The notes: generated by a model from the sequence alone, not told the origin. A stretch of DNA of 64,000 nt from AWTP1-13 sp050248715 (GCA_050248715.1 JBFWRV010000021.1:21154-85153); one strand, 5' to 3'. Counted from the first letter of the stretch, positions 40,410 to 49,834 are shown. Program-made: numbers and translations.

Positions 40410-41168
40410 ATGAAGGTTGACGGGTACGATATCGACATCGTCATTCAGGGATATCCGGGCAAGGCGGTGTGCCACGGCGGGCTCGGCTGGAGCAGCGTGG
40501 TGCTGCTGCGCGGGCACGGTCGCGTGGCGCTGATCGACACGGGCTCGTTCGGGTTGCGGCCCCTGCTGAAGCCGCGACTCAAGGCGCGGGGGCTCGAGCC
40601 CAAGGACGTCACCGACCTGCTGCTCACGCATTCCCATCACGACCACTCCGTCAACTGGACGCTCTTTCGTCACGCGCGCATCTGCATCGGCGCGCACGAG
40701 CTGGCGTGGTCGCTGGAGGAGCCGTGGGGCGAGACCCCTGTGCCGGAGCTTTATGTCCGCGAGCTCAAGACCTGGCCGACGCTGAAGACGGTGAAGGATG
40801 GCGAGGAGGTGATGCCGGGCATCACTGCACACGTGGCGCCGGGTCATACGCCCGGCCATCTCGTGTTCGTGCTGAAGGGCAGCATGCATGACGTGGTGTT
40901 CACGGGCGACGCCGCCAAGAACCGGGCCGAGCTCGTCTCGCGCACAGCCGACATGACTTACGATCCAGCGGTCACGCGGGCAACGATCGAGATGATCTGG
41001 GAGCTCTGGAGGCGACGTGCGGGGACCGTCTTGGTGCCGGGTCACGACATGCCGATGGTGTTGGACGGTGGCAAACCGAAATACCTCGGCAAGCGCGAGG
41101 CGGCGATCACGGCCTGGTACGGCGACGACATGGAGACGACGACGCTGTTCAACCTCACGGCGGGATGA
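40410..41168 (+). CDS. MBL-fold metallo-hydrolase
   Basis: 252 residues from the ATG at 40410 (GGAG about 10 bases upstream); an earlier ATG at 40371 has its purine run directly adjacent. Metal-binding HxHxDH is LLTHSHHDHSVNWTLF, further ligands in HVAPGHTPGHLVFV, VVFTGDAAKNRAEL and VLVPGHDMPMVL. The size and order fit a lactonase/glyoxalase-II-like hydrolase. Substrate unknown; lies in the catabolic gene set. Confidence 0.88.
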   Translation: MKVDGYDIDIVIQGYPGKAVCHGGLGWSSVVLLRGHGRVALIDTGSFGLRPLLKPRLKARGLEPKDVTDLLLTHSHHDHSVNWTLFRHARICIGAHELAWSLEEPWGETPVPELYVRELKTWPTLKTVKDGEEVMPGITAHVAPGHTPGHLVFVLKGSMHDVVFTGDAAKNRAELVSRTADMTYDPAVTRATIEMIWELWRRRAGTVLVPGHDMPMVLDGGKPKYLGKREAAITAWYGDDMETTTLFNLTAG

Positions 41169-41255
41169 TGCGCCCTCGGTTTGCATGCATGGCGCGTCCC
41201 TCTCCCCCTGTGGAGGGAAATTGTAGGTCTATTTGAGGGCAGGTGACGGTGAGCC

Positions 41256-42170
41256 ATGACGGGAAATGACAAGGCCCCCTACGGGCCGAAGGTGGATCAC
41301 ACGGCACCGAAAGCGAGCGTGCCCAAGGGCGCGTGCGATTGCCACGTGCACGTGTTCGGACCGGACGCGCGCTATCCCTTCGCGGAAGGCCGCACGTACA
41401 CGCCGGAGAACGCCACGCTCGAGAACCTTGTGGCGCATCTGGCGGCAATCCGCTTCGACCGCGTCGTCATCGTGCACCCGAGCCCCTACGGCACCGACAA
41501 CACCGCCTCTCTGGAATCGGCGCAAGCGCTGGGATCCGACCGAGCCCGGGTGGTCGCCGTCCTCGCCGAGGACGTGGGGGCCAAGGAGCTCGACGCGCTG
41601 CATGCCAAGGGCGTGCGCGGCGTGCGCATCAACCTCGAGACGGCGGGCGTGCGTGACCCCGAGATCGCGCGGGCGCGGCTGATCAAGGAGGCAGCGCGCG
41701 CGGCCCCGCTCGGCTGGCACGTGCAGACCTACGCGCGGCTCGATGTGATCGCCGCCGTGCGCGACACCATCGAGCGGCTGCCGACGGCGCTGGTGGTCGA
41801 CCACTTCGGACACACGCCGGCGGCTGGCGGTGTGACGCAGCCCGGCTTCGGCGCGATCACCGACCTGATGCGCTCGGGCAAGATGTACGTGAAGCTCTCC
41901 GCGCCCTACCTGATCTCCACCGCGCCGGACTACGCGGACGCCGAGGCGCTGGCACAGGCGATGATCGCCGCCAACGAGGACCGCGTGCTGTGGGCGTCGA
42001 ACTGGCCACATCCGGGCGGCACGCCTGCGACGCGCCGGCCCGACGTGGTGCAACCGTTCCGGCACGTCGACGACGGGTTGGCGCTCGACCGCATGGGGCG
42101 CTGGGTGCGCGATCCTGGGCAATGGCAGAAGCTGCTCGTCGACAACCCGGCGCGGCTGTATGGATTTTGA
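41256..42170 (+). CDS. amidohydrolase (Amidohydro_2 / LigI-like TIM barrel)
   Basis: 304 residues. Metal ligands: GACDCHVHVFGPDARYPF (HxH near the N-terminus), TALVVDHFGHTP (His) and DRVLWASNWPHPGGTP (Asp/Asn near C-terminus). This matches the amidohydrolase-2 subfamily that includes 2-pyrone-4,6-dicarboxylate lactonase. RALxPEN-type loop RTYTPENATLENLVAHL is typical too. It is followed by a lactonase gene 83 bp later. Confidence 0.9.
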   Translation: MTGNDKAPYGPKVDHTAPKASVPKGACDCHVHVFGPDARYPFAEGRTYTPENATLENLVAHLAAIRFDRVVIVHPSPYGTDNTASLESAQALGSDRARVVAVLAEDVGAKELDALHAKGVRGVRINLETAGVRDPEIARARLIKEAARAAPLGWHVQTYARLDVIAAVRDTIERLPTALVVDHFGHTPAAGGVTQPGFGAITDLMRSGKMYVKLSAPYLISTAPDYADAEALAQAMIAANEDRVLWASNWPHPGGTPATRRPDVVQPFRHVDDGLALDRMGRWVRDPGQWQKLLVDNPARLYGF

Positions 42171-42253
42171 GCTCGAGGCGGACCTGCGGCACTGCGTACC
42201 GGACCTTTCGCTTCGCGAAATTCCGGCGTGACAGCGGAAGGAGGGGATGGAGA

Positions 42254-43315
42254 ATGTTCGCCTACGTAGGCTCGTTCACGACGGAGAAACGCAAGGCGCG
42301 GGGCGACGGCATCAATGTCTATCGCGTCGATGCGGCGACGGGCGCGTGGGCCCACGTGCAGCACGTGGGCGGCCTCACCAATCCCTCCTATCTCGCCCTG
42401 AGCCCGGACCAGCGCTGCCTCTACGCCGTGCACGGCGACGAGGACTATGCCACGGCCTTCGCGCTCGATCCCGCCACGGGGCACGCCCGGCTGATCAATC
42501 GGGCGGCCGCCGGAGGCACGAACGGTGTGCGCCAGGCTGTCGACAAGCCCGGCCGGTTCATGGTGGTCGCCAACTATGCGAGCGGCACGGTGGCCGTCAT
42601 GGGCGTCGGCGCCGGCGGCGCGCTGAAGGACCAGCATCATCTCTCCAAGCTCGAAGGCGAGCGCGGGCCGCACCGCATCCAGCAGACGGGCGCGCTCCCC
42701 CACGACGTTGTTTTCGACCCCGCCGGGCAGTACGTGCTGGTGCCGGACAAGGGGTTGGATCGGGTGTTCGTATTCCGCTTCGATGCGCGGACAGGCACGC
42801 TGGCGCCGACCGCGCAGGGCTCGGTGCAGACGCGGCCGGGGGCCGGGCCGCGCCATTTGGCCTTCCACCCCAGGCTGCCGATCATGTGGGTGCTGAACGA
42901 ACTCGACAGCACGGCCACCACCTATCGCTGGGCCCCCTCGACAGGCGCGCTGGCGCCGCTGCAGGTGATCACCACGCTGCCGACGGATTTCACGGGCTAT
43001 AGTACGACGGCGGAAATCGCGGTGACGCCGGACGGGCGGTTCGTCTATTGCTCCAACCGCGGGCACGAGAGCGTCACCATCTTCGCGGCCGATGCGGCGA
43101 GCGGTCTGCTTGCCCATGCGGGCTGGGAGCCGACGCAGGGCGCCCATCCCCGCTTCATCTGCCTCGATCCGGCCTCCCGCTTCCTCTACGCCGCGAACGA
43201 GCAGGGCGACACGATCGTGGCGTTCCGTGTCGATGCCACGACGGGCAAGCTCACGCCGACGGGGCAGGTCGTGCGGAACGCGAGCCCGGCGACGATCGTG
43301 TTCGCGGGCGGGTAG
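42254..43315 (+). CDS. lactonase family protein (7-bladed beta-propeller)
   Basis: 353 residues, typical for the 6-phosphogluconolactonase (Pgl)/YkgB beta-propeller family. The ATG at 42254 has GGAGA just before. Repeating blade motifs: NPSYLALSPDQRCLYAVHGD, LPHDVVFDPAGQYVLVPDKG, GPRHLAFHPRLPIMWVLNEL, AEIAVTPDGRFVYCSNRGHE and HPRFICLDPASRFLYAANEQ. Hydrolyses a sugar or aromatic lactone; the adjacent amidohydrolase suggests a shared pathway. Confidence 0.9.
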   Translation: MFAYVGSFTTEKRKARGDGINVYRVDAATGAWAHVQHVGGLTNPSYLALSPDQRCLYAVHGDEDYATAFALDPATGHARLINRAAAGGTNGVRQAVDKPGRFMVVANYASGTVAVMGVGAGGALKDQHHLSKLEGERGPHRIQQTGALPHDVVFDPAGQYVLVPDKGLDRVFVFRFDARTGTLAPTAQGSVQTRPGAGPRHLAFHPRLPIMWVLNELDSTATTYRWAPSTGALAPLQVITTLPTDFTGYSTTAEIAVTPDGRFVYCSNRGHESVTIFAADAASGLLAHAGWEPTQGAHPRFICLDPASRFLYAANEQGDTIVAFRVDATTGKLTPTGQVVRNASPATIVFAGG

Positions 43316-43524
43316 CCGCAACGTCATCCCCACGGAGGCTGGAACTCAGTGCGTCACGACGGCGAGCAATCGCGCGTGGAGGGTCGCATGGATCCCGACC
43401 TGGTCCCGCGCACTCGCTTCGCTCCCGCGCGGCGCCGGGATGACGTCAAGAGAGGCCTGTCCCCCCAACGTCATTCCGGCGAGCCGGCACCCAGGACGCC
43501 GCGACGGCGAGCAATCGCGCGCGC
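43316..43524. repeat. dispersed repeats between converging genes
   Basis: ACGTCATCCCCACGGAGGCTGG / CGCCGGGATGACGTC inverted pair and a duplicated GACGGCGAGCAATCGCGCG (about 43359 and 43501). No gene seen. Confidence 0.5.
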
Positions 43525-44214
43525 TCACTCGAGCCAGGCGACAGCGCGGATGGGGCTGCCGGTGCCGCCTTTGATCTTCAGCGGGAAGCCGATGAAGCGG
43601 AAGCGCCCTTTGCCCACGAGCTTATCGAGGTTGCAGAGGCCCTCCATGTGCGTGAAGCCCAGATCGCGGCAGACGTGGTGCACCTCGAAGTTGCTGCGCC
43701 CGACGCGGCCGGGGCTGACGGCCTCGACACCGAACATGGTGATGTCCTTCTTGCCGAGCCAGGTCGCGGACTCCCTGGTGAGGCCCGGGAAATCCGTGAG
43801 ATAGGCATCCGTGCCGTAGCAGCGGCGATAGAAGTCCATGTGTAGCAGCACGGTGTCCTTGGGCTTGATGGTGACGTTGGCCGCTTCCTCCGCCTTCTGC
43901 AGGTCCTCGATCGAGATGTCGGACTTGAGCGGCTTGTGAGAGAGGTCGAGACAGACGGCTTCGGTGAAGAAATTCTCGAGCGGCACCTCGTCGATCGATT
44001 TGGCGCCGGGAGCGGAGTTGAAGTGGATCGGCGCATCGACGTGCGTGCCGGCGTGGTCACCCATAGCGATCGAGAGCGTGGCGGAGGAGAATTTGTAGCC
44101 GTCCGCCTCGCGCACCTCCTCGTGCGTGCCGAAGGGCGTGATGATGATGGGCGGATGCGTCAGGATGCGCGGCATCTTGTGGTAGATCTCGCGGCTCAGG
44201 TCGATCAGCTGCAT
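43525..44214 (-). CDS. cyclase family protein (kynurenine formamidase-like)
   Basis: 229 residues. The ATG at 44214 begins the conserved MQLIDLSREIYHKMPRI; the longer frame to 44418 only reads through REP sequence. The metal-binding HxGTHxDxPxHF is intact as GDHAGTHVDAPIHFNSAPGA, and LLHMDFYRRCYGTDAYLTDF and the last LEGxNxxL-like HMEGLCNLDKLVG follow. These enzymes hydrolyse formyl-amides or related esters. Converges with the lactonase gene. Substrate unknown. Confidence 0.9.
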   Translation of the reverse strand: MQLIDLSREIYHKMPRILTHPPIIITPFGTHEEVREADGYKFSSATLSIAMGDHAGTHVDAPIHFNSAPGAKSIDEVPLENFFTEAVCLDLSHKPLKSDISIEDLQKAEEAANVTIKPKDTVLLHMDFYRRCYGTDAYLTDFPGLTRESATWLGKKDITMFGVEAVSPGRVGRSNFEVHHVCRDLGFTHMEGLCNLDKLVGKGRFRFIGFPLKIKGGTGSPIRAVAWLE

Positions 44215-44284
44215 GGGTCCTCCGGGCAAGTGCGTGTGCCTGACGTGAAGCGTCGCATCACCGGCGGTCTCGTTGCAACGCCCA

Positions 44285-44408
44285 AACTTTGTGATGCCGG
44301 CCGAGGGCGGAAGCCCGAGATCCGGCACCCAGGGCTGGAAACTCTTGGGTGGTTGCGTGGCTTCTGGGTTCCGGATATTTCGCTTAGCGAAACTCCGGAA
44401 ATTACAGC
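44285..44408. repeat. REP-like repeat, family D
   Basis: GATGCCGGCCGAGGGCGGAAG...AGATCCGGCACC and CTGGGTTCCGGATATTTCGC...GAAACTCCGGAAATTACAG upstream of the cyclase gene. Confidence 0.6.
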
Positions 44409-44430
44409 CACGCAACATTTGCGGTTACAA

Positions 44431-47193
44431 TCAACCGCCGGCGTTGACGGAAATGCCGCGGGTGGAGCCGTCGCTCCAGGGCGTCACGAGCAGGGTCTTG
44501 CCAGGCGAGAGCTGCTGCAGCGCAAGGCTGGTAATCGGCTCGGCCGGATCGAGGCGGCCGCCCGCGTACTCGGCGAGCGGCTTGGCCGGCGCGCTCAGGT
44601 CCCAGATTACAACTCTGTTGTCGGCGTTGGCGGCAGCGAGCAGCCGGCCGTCGGGCGAGAAGACGAGCGCGGTGATGGCGGCAACGTCGGCGCCGGGACG
44701 GCGCGACACCTTGGCGAGGTCGAGATCGGCAAAGCGCGCAAGCTTCCTGTCGCTCTCCACGGTGCGCACACGGACCTGCTCGGCCTGGCCGCCGATGGCG
44801 AGATGGCGCCCATCCGGCGAGAAGGCGAGCGTGCGGGCGAAGCCGCTGAAGGGCTCGGTATAGATGGGCGTGTCGCCCCGAGAGGCGTCGAACAGCTGCA
44901 GCTCGCCGTTCGCCACCACGGCGAATAGCTCGCCGCTGCGAGCGAAGGCGCCGGCCTGCGGCGGCTGGATGCCGGTCTTGATGGCCTTGGGCTGGCCAAC
45001 CGCGCGCCCGTCAGGGCGCCAGCGCTCGAGCGCCATCTGGTAGGCGCCCTTGTCCTGCACCACCGAAAGAGCCAGAAACTGCCGTTCGGCCGGATTGTAG
45101 CGCAGCGCGATCACGCGCTTGGCCTGATTGCCCTTGGCTTGCGCCGACTTCTGACCGGTCGCCGGCTGCACCTTGTTGGACTGCACGTCCCAGAAGGCCA
45201 GGGCACCATCCTTGTCCGACACGGCAACCTTGCCGGCATCATCCTGGCCGAAGGCTATTGCCGTGATGCGGCCGACCTTCAGCGTGTTGGAGCCGATACG
45301 CCGGGCGGGCGCGCCCTCGCTCAATTGCCAGAGCTGCACGGTGCCCTTGTCGGTGCCGGTGGCGAACCAGTCCCCATCGGCCGCGAGAATCGTCACGGCG
45401 CCATCCTGGCTGGGGGTGAGGACGTCGTCACCAGTGGCGGATTCCCTGCCGGGCTGCTCGACCTTGGCGACGCGCTCGGCGTCGCGCTGCTTACGCTCCG
45501 CCTCCTGACGTTGGGCGTCACCGACCGCCGCGGCCCGGCGCTCGTCTTCCTTGCGCTTTGCCTCGGCAGCCTGACGCTCCTCCTCCTTGCGCTTCGCCTC
45601 AGCCGCCTGGCGTTCTTCTTCTTGCCGCTTCGCCTCGGCAGCGCGCCGGCCATCCTCGACGCGCTTCGCCTCCGCGGCTCGGCGCTCATCCTCGAGGCGC
45701 CTGGCTTCCGCGGCGCGGCGTTCATCCTCGACACGCCTGGCCTCCGCGGCGCGGCGTTCGTCCTCGACGCGCCTGACCTCCGCGGTGCGGCGTTCGTCCT
45801 CGACGCGCCTGGCCTCCGCGGCGCGGCGCTCGTCCTCGAGGCGTCTGGCCTCCGCGGCGCGGCGTTCGTCCTCGAGACGTCTGGCCTCCGCGGCGCGACG
45901 CTCATCCTCGAGGCGCTTGGCCTCCGCGGCGCGGCGTTCGTCCTCGAGGCGTCTGGCCTCCGCGGCGCGGTGCTCTTCGTCGAGGCGCCTGGCGGCGGCC
46001 GCCTGCCGCTCACGCTCCTGCTCCTCGGCCTCGCGCCGCAATCTTTCTACCGTCTCGCGGCGCTGGCGCTCTTCGGCGATGCGCGGATCGGACTGCGAGC
46101 GCATGAACTCGTAGGTGCCGTAGCCGCCTCCAAGCACGATCAGCGCCAGCGCAGCAACCAACGGCCAGCGGCGCCGGGTAGCCGGCGGCTCCTCGACGGG
46201 AGGGCCGGTACGCCTGGTTCGCAAGGACGGCGGCGGCCGGCTCGGCCTGCTCGAGGGCTTGCTCGGCGAGCGGAAGGCGTCCACCAGGCGCTCGAGCCCA
46301 GGCCTGGCTTCGACATCCGGAGGCAGCATCATCGGCCGCAGCTGCGCCACCGAGCGCGGACGCTCTGCGTGCCGCATCTTGAGGCAGGCGTCGATGGCGT
46401 TCAGGAAGGCCGGGCGGTAGCGGCCTTTGCGCACGGCCTGCGCCGCGGGCGGCATGCGGTCCTCGTCGACGCGCATGGTGGCTTCCTCGGGCGGCCGTCC
46501 CGTGACAGCGCGGTAGAGTGTGCCGCCGAGCGCATAAAGATCGGACCAGGGACCCTGCAGACGGTTGTTGGAGGAGTACTGCTCATGCGGGGAGTAGCCC
46601 GCCTTGACGATGCCGGTCAGCGAGCGGCTCATCTCCGCGACCGAGCGGCGGGCAGCGCCGAAATCCAGAAGGACAGGGCTGCCGTCGGCGCGCACGATGA
46701 TGTTGTCGGGAGCGATGTCGCGGTGCAGGAAGTCGGCCGCGTGCATCATGTCCAGCGCCTCGAGGAGCGGGGCGACGATGGCGTCGAGTTCCTCTTGCGT
46801 CGGCAGGCGGCCCAGCCGGTTGAGCCAGGCCTCGAAGCTCAGGCCGCGCTCGTAGCGCATCACCATGTAGGCGGTGGAGTTGGCCTCGAACACGCGCGTG
46901 ACGCGCACAATCGAGGGATGCTCGAAGCGGGCGAGCGTGCGCGCCTCGAGCAGGAAATTGGAGCGGCCCCAGTCGAACGTCTTCTTGTGGCGGTCCGATT
47001 TCGGGCGGACGCTCATGGTGTTGTCGCGGTCGCCGAAGTCGAAGGGATAGTATTCCTTGATGGCGACACTGGTGGAGAGATTGGTGTCCTCGGCTTCGTA
47101 GGTGATGCCGAAACCGCCGACGCCGACCACGCGCGTGATGCGGTAGCTCCCATCCAAAATGGTACTGGGCGGCAATCCTAGGCGACTGTCCAA
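44431..47193 (-). CDS. membrane serine/threonine protein kinase with coiled-coil repeat and WD40-like C-terminus
   Basis: 920 residues from TTG at 47193 (GGTGGGGAAGCG upstream; no ATG available). Kinase domain about residues 15-280: GVGGFGITYEAED, ATP Lys in SVAIKEYYP, catalytic HRDIAPDNIIV, DFGAARRSV, so it looks active. Then a Pro-rich linker, one transmembrane helix (WPLVAALALIVLGGGYGTY, about 348-366), a ~150-residue charged coiled coil of 12-residue units (RRLEDERRAAEA), and a beta-propeller with blades such as AITALVFSPDGRLLAAANAD. The propeller would be periplasmic if the kinase is cytoplasmic. Neighbour: an inactive caspase-like gene, same strand. Confidence 0.9.
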   Translation of the reverse strand: MDSRLGLPPSTILDGSYRITRVVGVGGFGITYEAEDTNLSTSVAIKEYYPFDFGDRDNTMSVRPKSDRHKKTFDWGRSNFLLEARTLARFEHPSIVRVTRVFEANSTAYMVMRYERGLSFEAWLNRLGRLPTQEELDAIVAPLLEALDMMHAADFLHRDIAPDNIIVRADGSPVLLDFGAARRSVAEMSRSLTGIVKAGYSPHEQYSSNNRLQGPWSDLYALGGTLYRAVTGRPPEEATMRVDEDRMPPAAQAVRKGRYRPAFLNAIDACLKMRHAERPRSVAQLRPMMLPPDVEARPGLERLVDAFRSPSKPSSRPSRPPPSLRTRRTGPPVEEPPATRRRWPLVAALALIVLGGGYGTYEFMRSQSDPRIAEERQRRETVERLRREAEEQERERQAAAARRLDEEHRAAEARRLEDERRAAEAKRLEDERRAAEARRLEDERRAAEARRLEDERRAAEARRVEDERRTAEVRRVEDERRAAEARRVEDERRAAEARRLEDERRAAEAKRVEDGRRAAEAKRQEEERQAAEAKRKEEERQAAEAKRKEDERRAAAVGDAQRQEAERKQRDAERVAKVEQPGRESATGDDVLTPSQDGAVTILAADGDWFATGTDKGTVQLWQLSEGAPARRIGSNTLKVGRITAIAFGQDDAGKVAVSDKDGALAFWDVQSNKVQPATGQKSAQAKGNQAKRVIALRYNPAERQFLALSVVQDKGAYQMALERWRPDGRAVGQPKAIKTGIQPPQAGAFARSGELFAVVANGELQLFDASRGDTPIYTEPFSGFARTLAFSPDGRHLAIGGQAEQVRVRTVESDRKLARFADLDLAKVSRRPGADVAAITALVFSPDGRLLAAANADNRVVIWDLSAPAKPLAEYAGGRLDPAEPITSLALQQLSPGKTLLVTPWSDGSTRGISVNAGG
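45530..46010 (-). repeat. 36-bp coding minisatellite in the kinase gene
   Basis: About 13 imperfect tandem copies of a 36-bp unit (core CCTCCGCGGCGCGGCGTTCG on the plus strand), encoding the 12-residue RRLEDERRAAEA heptad-like coiled-coil repeat. Outer copies diverge most. Confidence 0.85.
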
Positions 47194-47535
47194 GACGCTT
47201 CCCCACCAAGCCTGTGGACGGGCCGACGGTAGCAAAAAAACTGGCGCCGCGTAATGCGATGCACGCGGGCGGAACCAGTCGGTCCGCCAGGGCTCGCCAG
47301 CACAGGGCGCCGCCCGCTCACACGCAGGACGAGCAGGCACGAGGGATCGCACGGCATCATGGCGGGGCCTTGACGCCGCCGGGCTGCGCCATGGTCACCG
47401 CATTGCAGCCCCTTGCCGACCGACCAGGGTGCAGCCCCGCCCAGCAAAATCGCCCCCTCGCGTGAGCGAGCGGGCGACCGAGAAATTCCAAGCGCGCGCA
47501 GCAAGCAGCGTGCAAGCCGATCCCTGGGGCCGATC
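47194..47535. other. intergenic region between kinase and caspase-like gene
   Basis: 342 bp of GC-rich DNA. A short AAAAAAA run lies just before the kinase start; I see no ORF or palindrome that I trust. May hold the kinase promoter. Confidence 0.4.
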
Positions 47536-48633
47536 CTAGGGGACAGGCGCGCCGGACGCAGCCGCACGGGCCGCACCACCGCCGCCGTATCCGCCGCCGC
47601 CATAGTGACGTGCCGGCCGGGCCGCACGGGGGCTCGGGCTATCGGCATCACGACGGACGACGCGCTTCCTGGGCACGTCCTGGTCCCGGTCGCGACTGGC
47701 AACCGGCGGCCGCGCACGCGGCGTCGAGTCCGGGCAGAACCAATCCCAGAACCGGCCGCCGAGCCGCGCGGGTTCGGGACCCAGCGCCGACATCGGACGC
47801 ACATCTGCCTCGGCAACCGTTGTCGTGCCTTCCGAGGACTCGCGTGCAGCCACGCACTTCTTCTGCTTCGCCGCGAATGCCTCCTGCGTCAGGCGCTTGA
47901 GCTCGGTGGGCCCATCGACAGAGCCGAACAGCCGGGGGACGTGGATGTTACCGGAGCTGAAGCTGACGTCGCCCTGCACCAGGGAGGCAAGTTGCGAGGG
48001 GTTGATGCTGTCGGGCTCAAGGCGCTTCAACAGCGCGTCGGTGAACAGGCCGGCCGCATAGGTCGGGCCCGGCACCACATCGACGAGCGCGATCTGCAGC
48101 CGGTCGGGCCGGGCTTCGCCGCTAAAGCTGCCGAGACCGGGCTCGATGCCCGGCACCTGCCAGCTGGCCCTGCGGCGTGGCCTCATCGAGTCAAGAAACA
48201 CCAGACCGCGCGCGCCCTGCGCCTCGCGCATGCGCTCCAGCACCCCGTGCAGGGCTACGAGCTCCCCGGCATCGCTGCCGTTCCAGCTCTGCGGCACCAG
48301 ATAGCTGCTGCCGTCCGAGTTGTGAGCACTGAGGCCCGCATAATAAAAGATTGCCAGATCGGCGCTGGCGAGGCCGTCCGTGAACTTGCGCACGCGCGCG
48401 AGCATCTCGGCCTTGTTGAGATTCATGCCCTCGATGATGACGGACTCGGTGCCGTAGCTGAACAGATTGTCCTTCAGTGACCTGAGCTTGAGGCTCAAGT
48501 CGGTGCCGCTCAAGCCATTCTCGGGCGACTCGTTGCCGATCACCAGCGCAACCACCTTGCTGGCAGCCGCAGGCTGAGGCGCCAGCCCGAGCAGGCCCGC
48601 GCACAAGAGCAGTGCCGTCGCACACCTCGACAT
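47536..48633 (-). CDS. caspase-fold (peptidase C14-like) protein lacking the catalytic dyad, secreted
   Basis: 365 residues. The ATG at 48633 has AGGAGA 9 bases upstream and starts a signal peptide (MSRCATALLLCAGLLGLAPQ, cleavage near AAA-S). The caspase fold is recognisable: SKVVALVIGNESPENGLSG, LADLAIFYYAG-type strand (actual ADLAIFYYAGLSAHN) and ARGLVFLDSMRPRR. Family members have FYYAGHG and LDACR; here the His is replaced (GLS for GHG) and the Cys too (DSMR for DACR), so it should be proteolytically dead. The C-terminal 120 residues are Pro/Arg/Gly-rich, ending in a YGGGGYGGGG-like tail. Upstream of the Ser/Thr kinase on the same strand. Confidence 0.85.
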   Translation of the reverse strand: MSRCATALLLCAGLLGLAPQPAAASKVVALVIGNESPENGLSGTDLSLKLRSLKDNLFSYGTESVIIEGMNLNKAEMLARVRKFTDGLASADLAIFYYAGLSAHNSDGSSYLVPQSWNGSDAGELVALHGVLERMREAQGARGLVFLDSMRPRRRASWQVPGIEPGLGSFSGEARPDRLQIALVDVVPGPTYAAGLFTDALLKRLEPDSINPSQLASLVQGDVSFSSGNIHVPRLFGSVDGPTELKRLTQEAFAAKQKKCVAARESSEGTTTVAEADVRPMSALGPEPARLGGRFWDWFCPDSTPRARPPVASRDRDQDVPRKRVVRRDADSPSPRAARPARHYGGGGYGGGGAARAAASGAPVP

Positions 48634-48910
48634 CAAGCCGTCTCCTCTTCGCACCCCGGGATAATCAACCCGAGTCGAGACCATGGGCACGGACGCTATA
48701 GCAACAAGGCTCCGCTACGTGTTCCGCAGGATACTGCTGCGGCTCCTGTTAGGCAACGTCTGCACCCTGACTGTGGCCGGTGCGCGGCGGAATGTTGCCG
48801 GATCGTACCGCGCGAGCCGTGCCGGGAGACGGGTTGGTTCGGCAAGACGGCTACGCGGGCGGGCCACGAGAGGAAGGGCGCTTGGCGTTGAATTTCAGGG
48901 CGTTGCGCTG

Positions 48911-49834
48911 CTACTGGACGGGCGGTGCCTCGATGGTGAACATGTCAGGAGGTGGCACAACCAACCCGAGCGCCATGCGCACGGCGACGGCGAGGACGAG
49001 CAGGGCCAAACCCGCCCGCAGCTGCTCGGCCTTGAGCCGCTCGGAAAAGCCGACGCCGTACTGGGCGCCGATCACGCCACCGATGATCAGAGGCAGCGAC
49101 AGGACCACATCGACGCTGTGATTTTGCACCGCTTGCAGCACGGTGGTGAGGGCGGTGATGCACACGATCTGGAAGGTGGAAGTGCCGATCACCATGCGGG
49201 TCGGCATGCGCAGCAGATAGATCATCGCCGGGACCATCACGAAGCCGCCGCCGACGCCCATGATCGCCGTGAGCCAGCCTACGAACACGCCAATGGCCAC
49301 GGGGGGAATGGCGCTGATGTAAAGCTTGGACTGAGGAAATCGGAACTTCAGAGGCAGCCGCTGGATCCAGGTATGCTGGCCTGCCCGCCGGGCCGAGGCA
49401 CCGGCACGCGTTGGCGAAGCCGAAAGCGTGCGCACGCTCTCGATCAGCATCAGCGTGCCGATGACGCCCAGCATGATCACGTAGGTGAGCGATACGACGA
49501 GGTCGAGCTGCCCCAGCTGCTTGAGGTAGTAGACGATCCGGACGCCAGTGATGGCGCCAAGCACGCCACCCCCAATCAGGAAATAGCCCATGCGCATGTC
49601 GACGTTGCCACGGCGCCAATGGCCGACGGCGCTGGAGACCGAGGAGGCCACAACCTGACTGGCTCCCGTGCCCACGGCGACGGCGGAGGGTACGCCGAGA
49701 AATATCAACAGCGGCGTCATGATGAACCCGCCGCCAACGCCGAACATGCCGGACAGGAAGCCAATCGCGAGCCCGATGCCCAACAACAGGAAGCTGTTGA
49801 GCGAGAGTTCGGCGACCGGGAGATAGATCTGCAT
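48911..49834 (-). CDS. sulfite exporter TauE/SafE family membrane protein
   Basis: 307 residues with about eight hydrophobic segments. Duplicated signature: LLLGIGLAIGFLSGMFGVGGGFIMTP-type (actual GIGLAIGFLSGMFGVGGGFI) and VGWLTAIMGVGGGFVMVPAM, the two G-x-GGG loops of the TauE/SafE fold. A cytoplasmic loop (about 135-165) is basic. Exports sulfite, sulfoacetate or another organic anion; substrate not predictable. It takes the place where ruvB would be expected downstream of ruvA. Confidence 0.92.
   Translation of the reverse strand: MQIYLPVAELSLNSFLLLGIGLAIGFLSGMFGVGGGFIMTPLLIFLGVPSAVAVGTGASQVVASSVSSAVGHWRRGNVDMRMGYFLIGGGVLGAITGVRIVYYLKQLGQLDLVVSLTYVIMLGVIGTLMLIESVRTLSASPTRAGASARRAGQHTWIQRLPLKFRFPQSKLYISAIPPVAIGVFVGWLTAIMGVGGGFVMVPAMIYLLRMPTRMVIGTSTFQIVCITALTTVLQAVQNHSVDVVLSLPLIIGGVIGAQYGVGFSERLKAEQLRAGLALLVLAVAVRMALGLVVPPPDMFTIEAPPVQ

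Noticed and set aside
45530..46010. Possible CRISPR array (36-bp periodic repeat)
   Set aside because: Repeats are directly tandem without unique spacers and encode an in-frame coiled coil in the kinase.
45139..47181. 680-codon plus-strand ORF
   Set aside because: Antisense of the kinase gene; its repeats are just the complement of the coiled-coil minisatellite.
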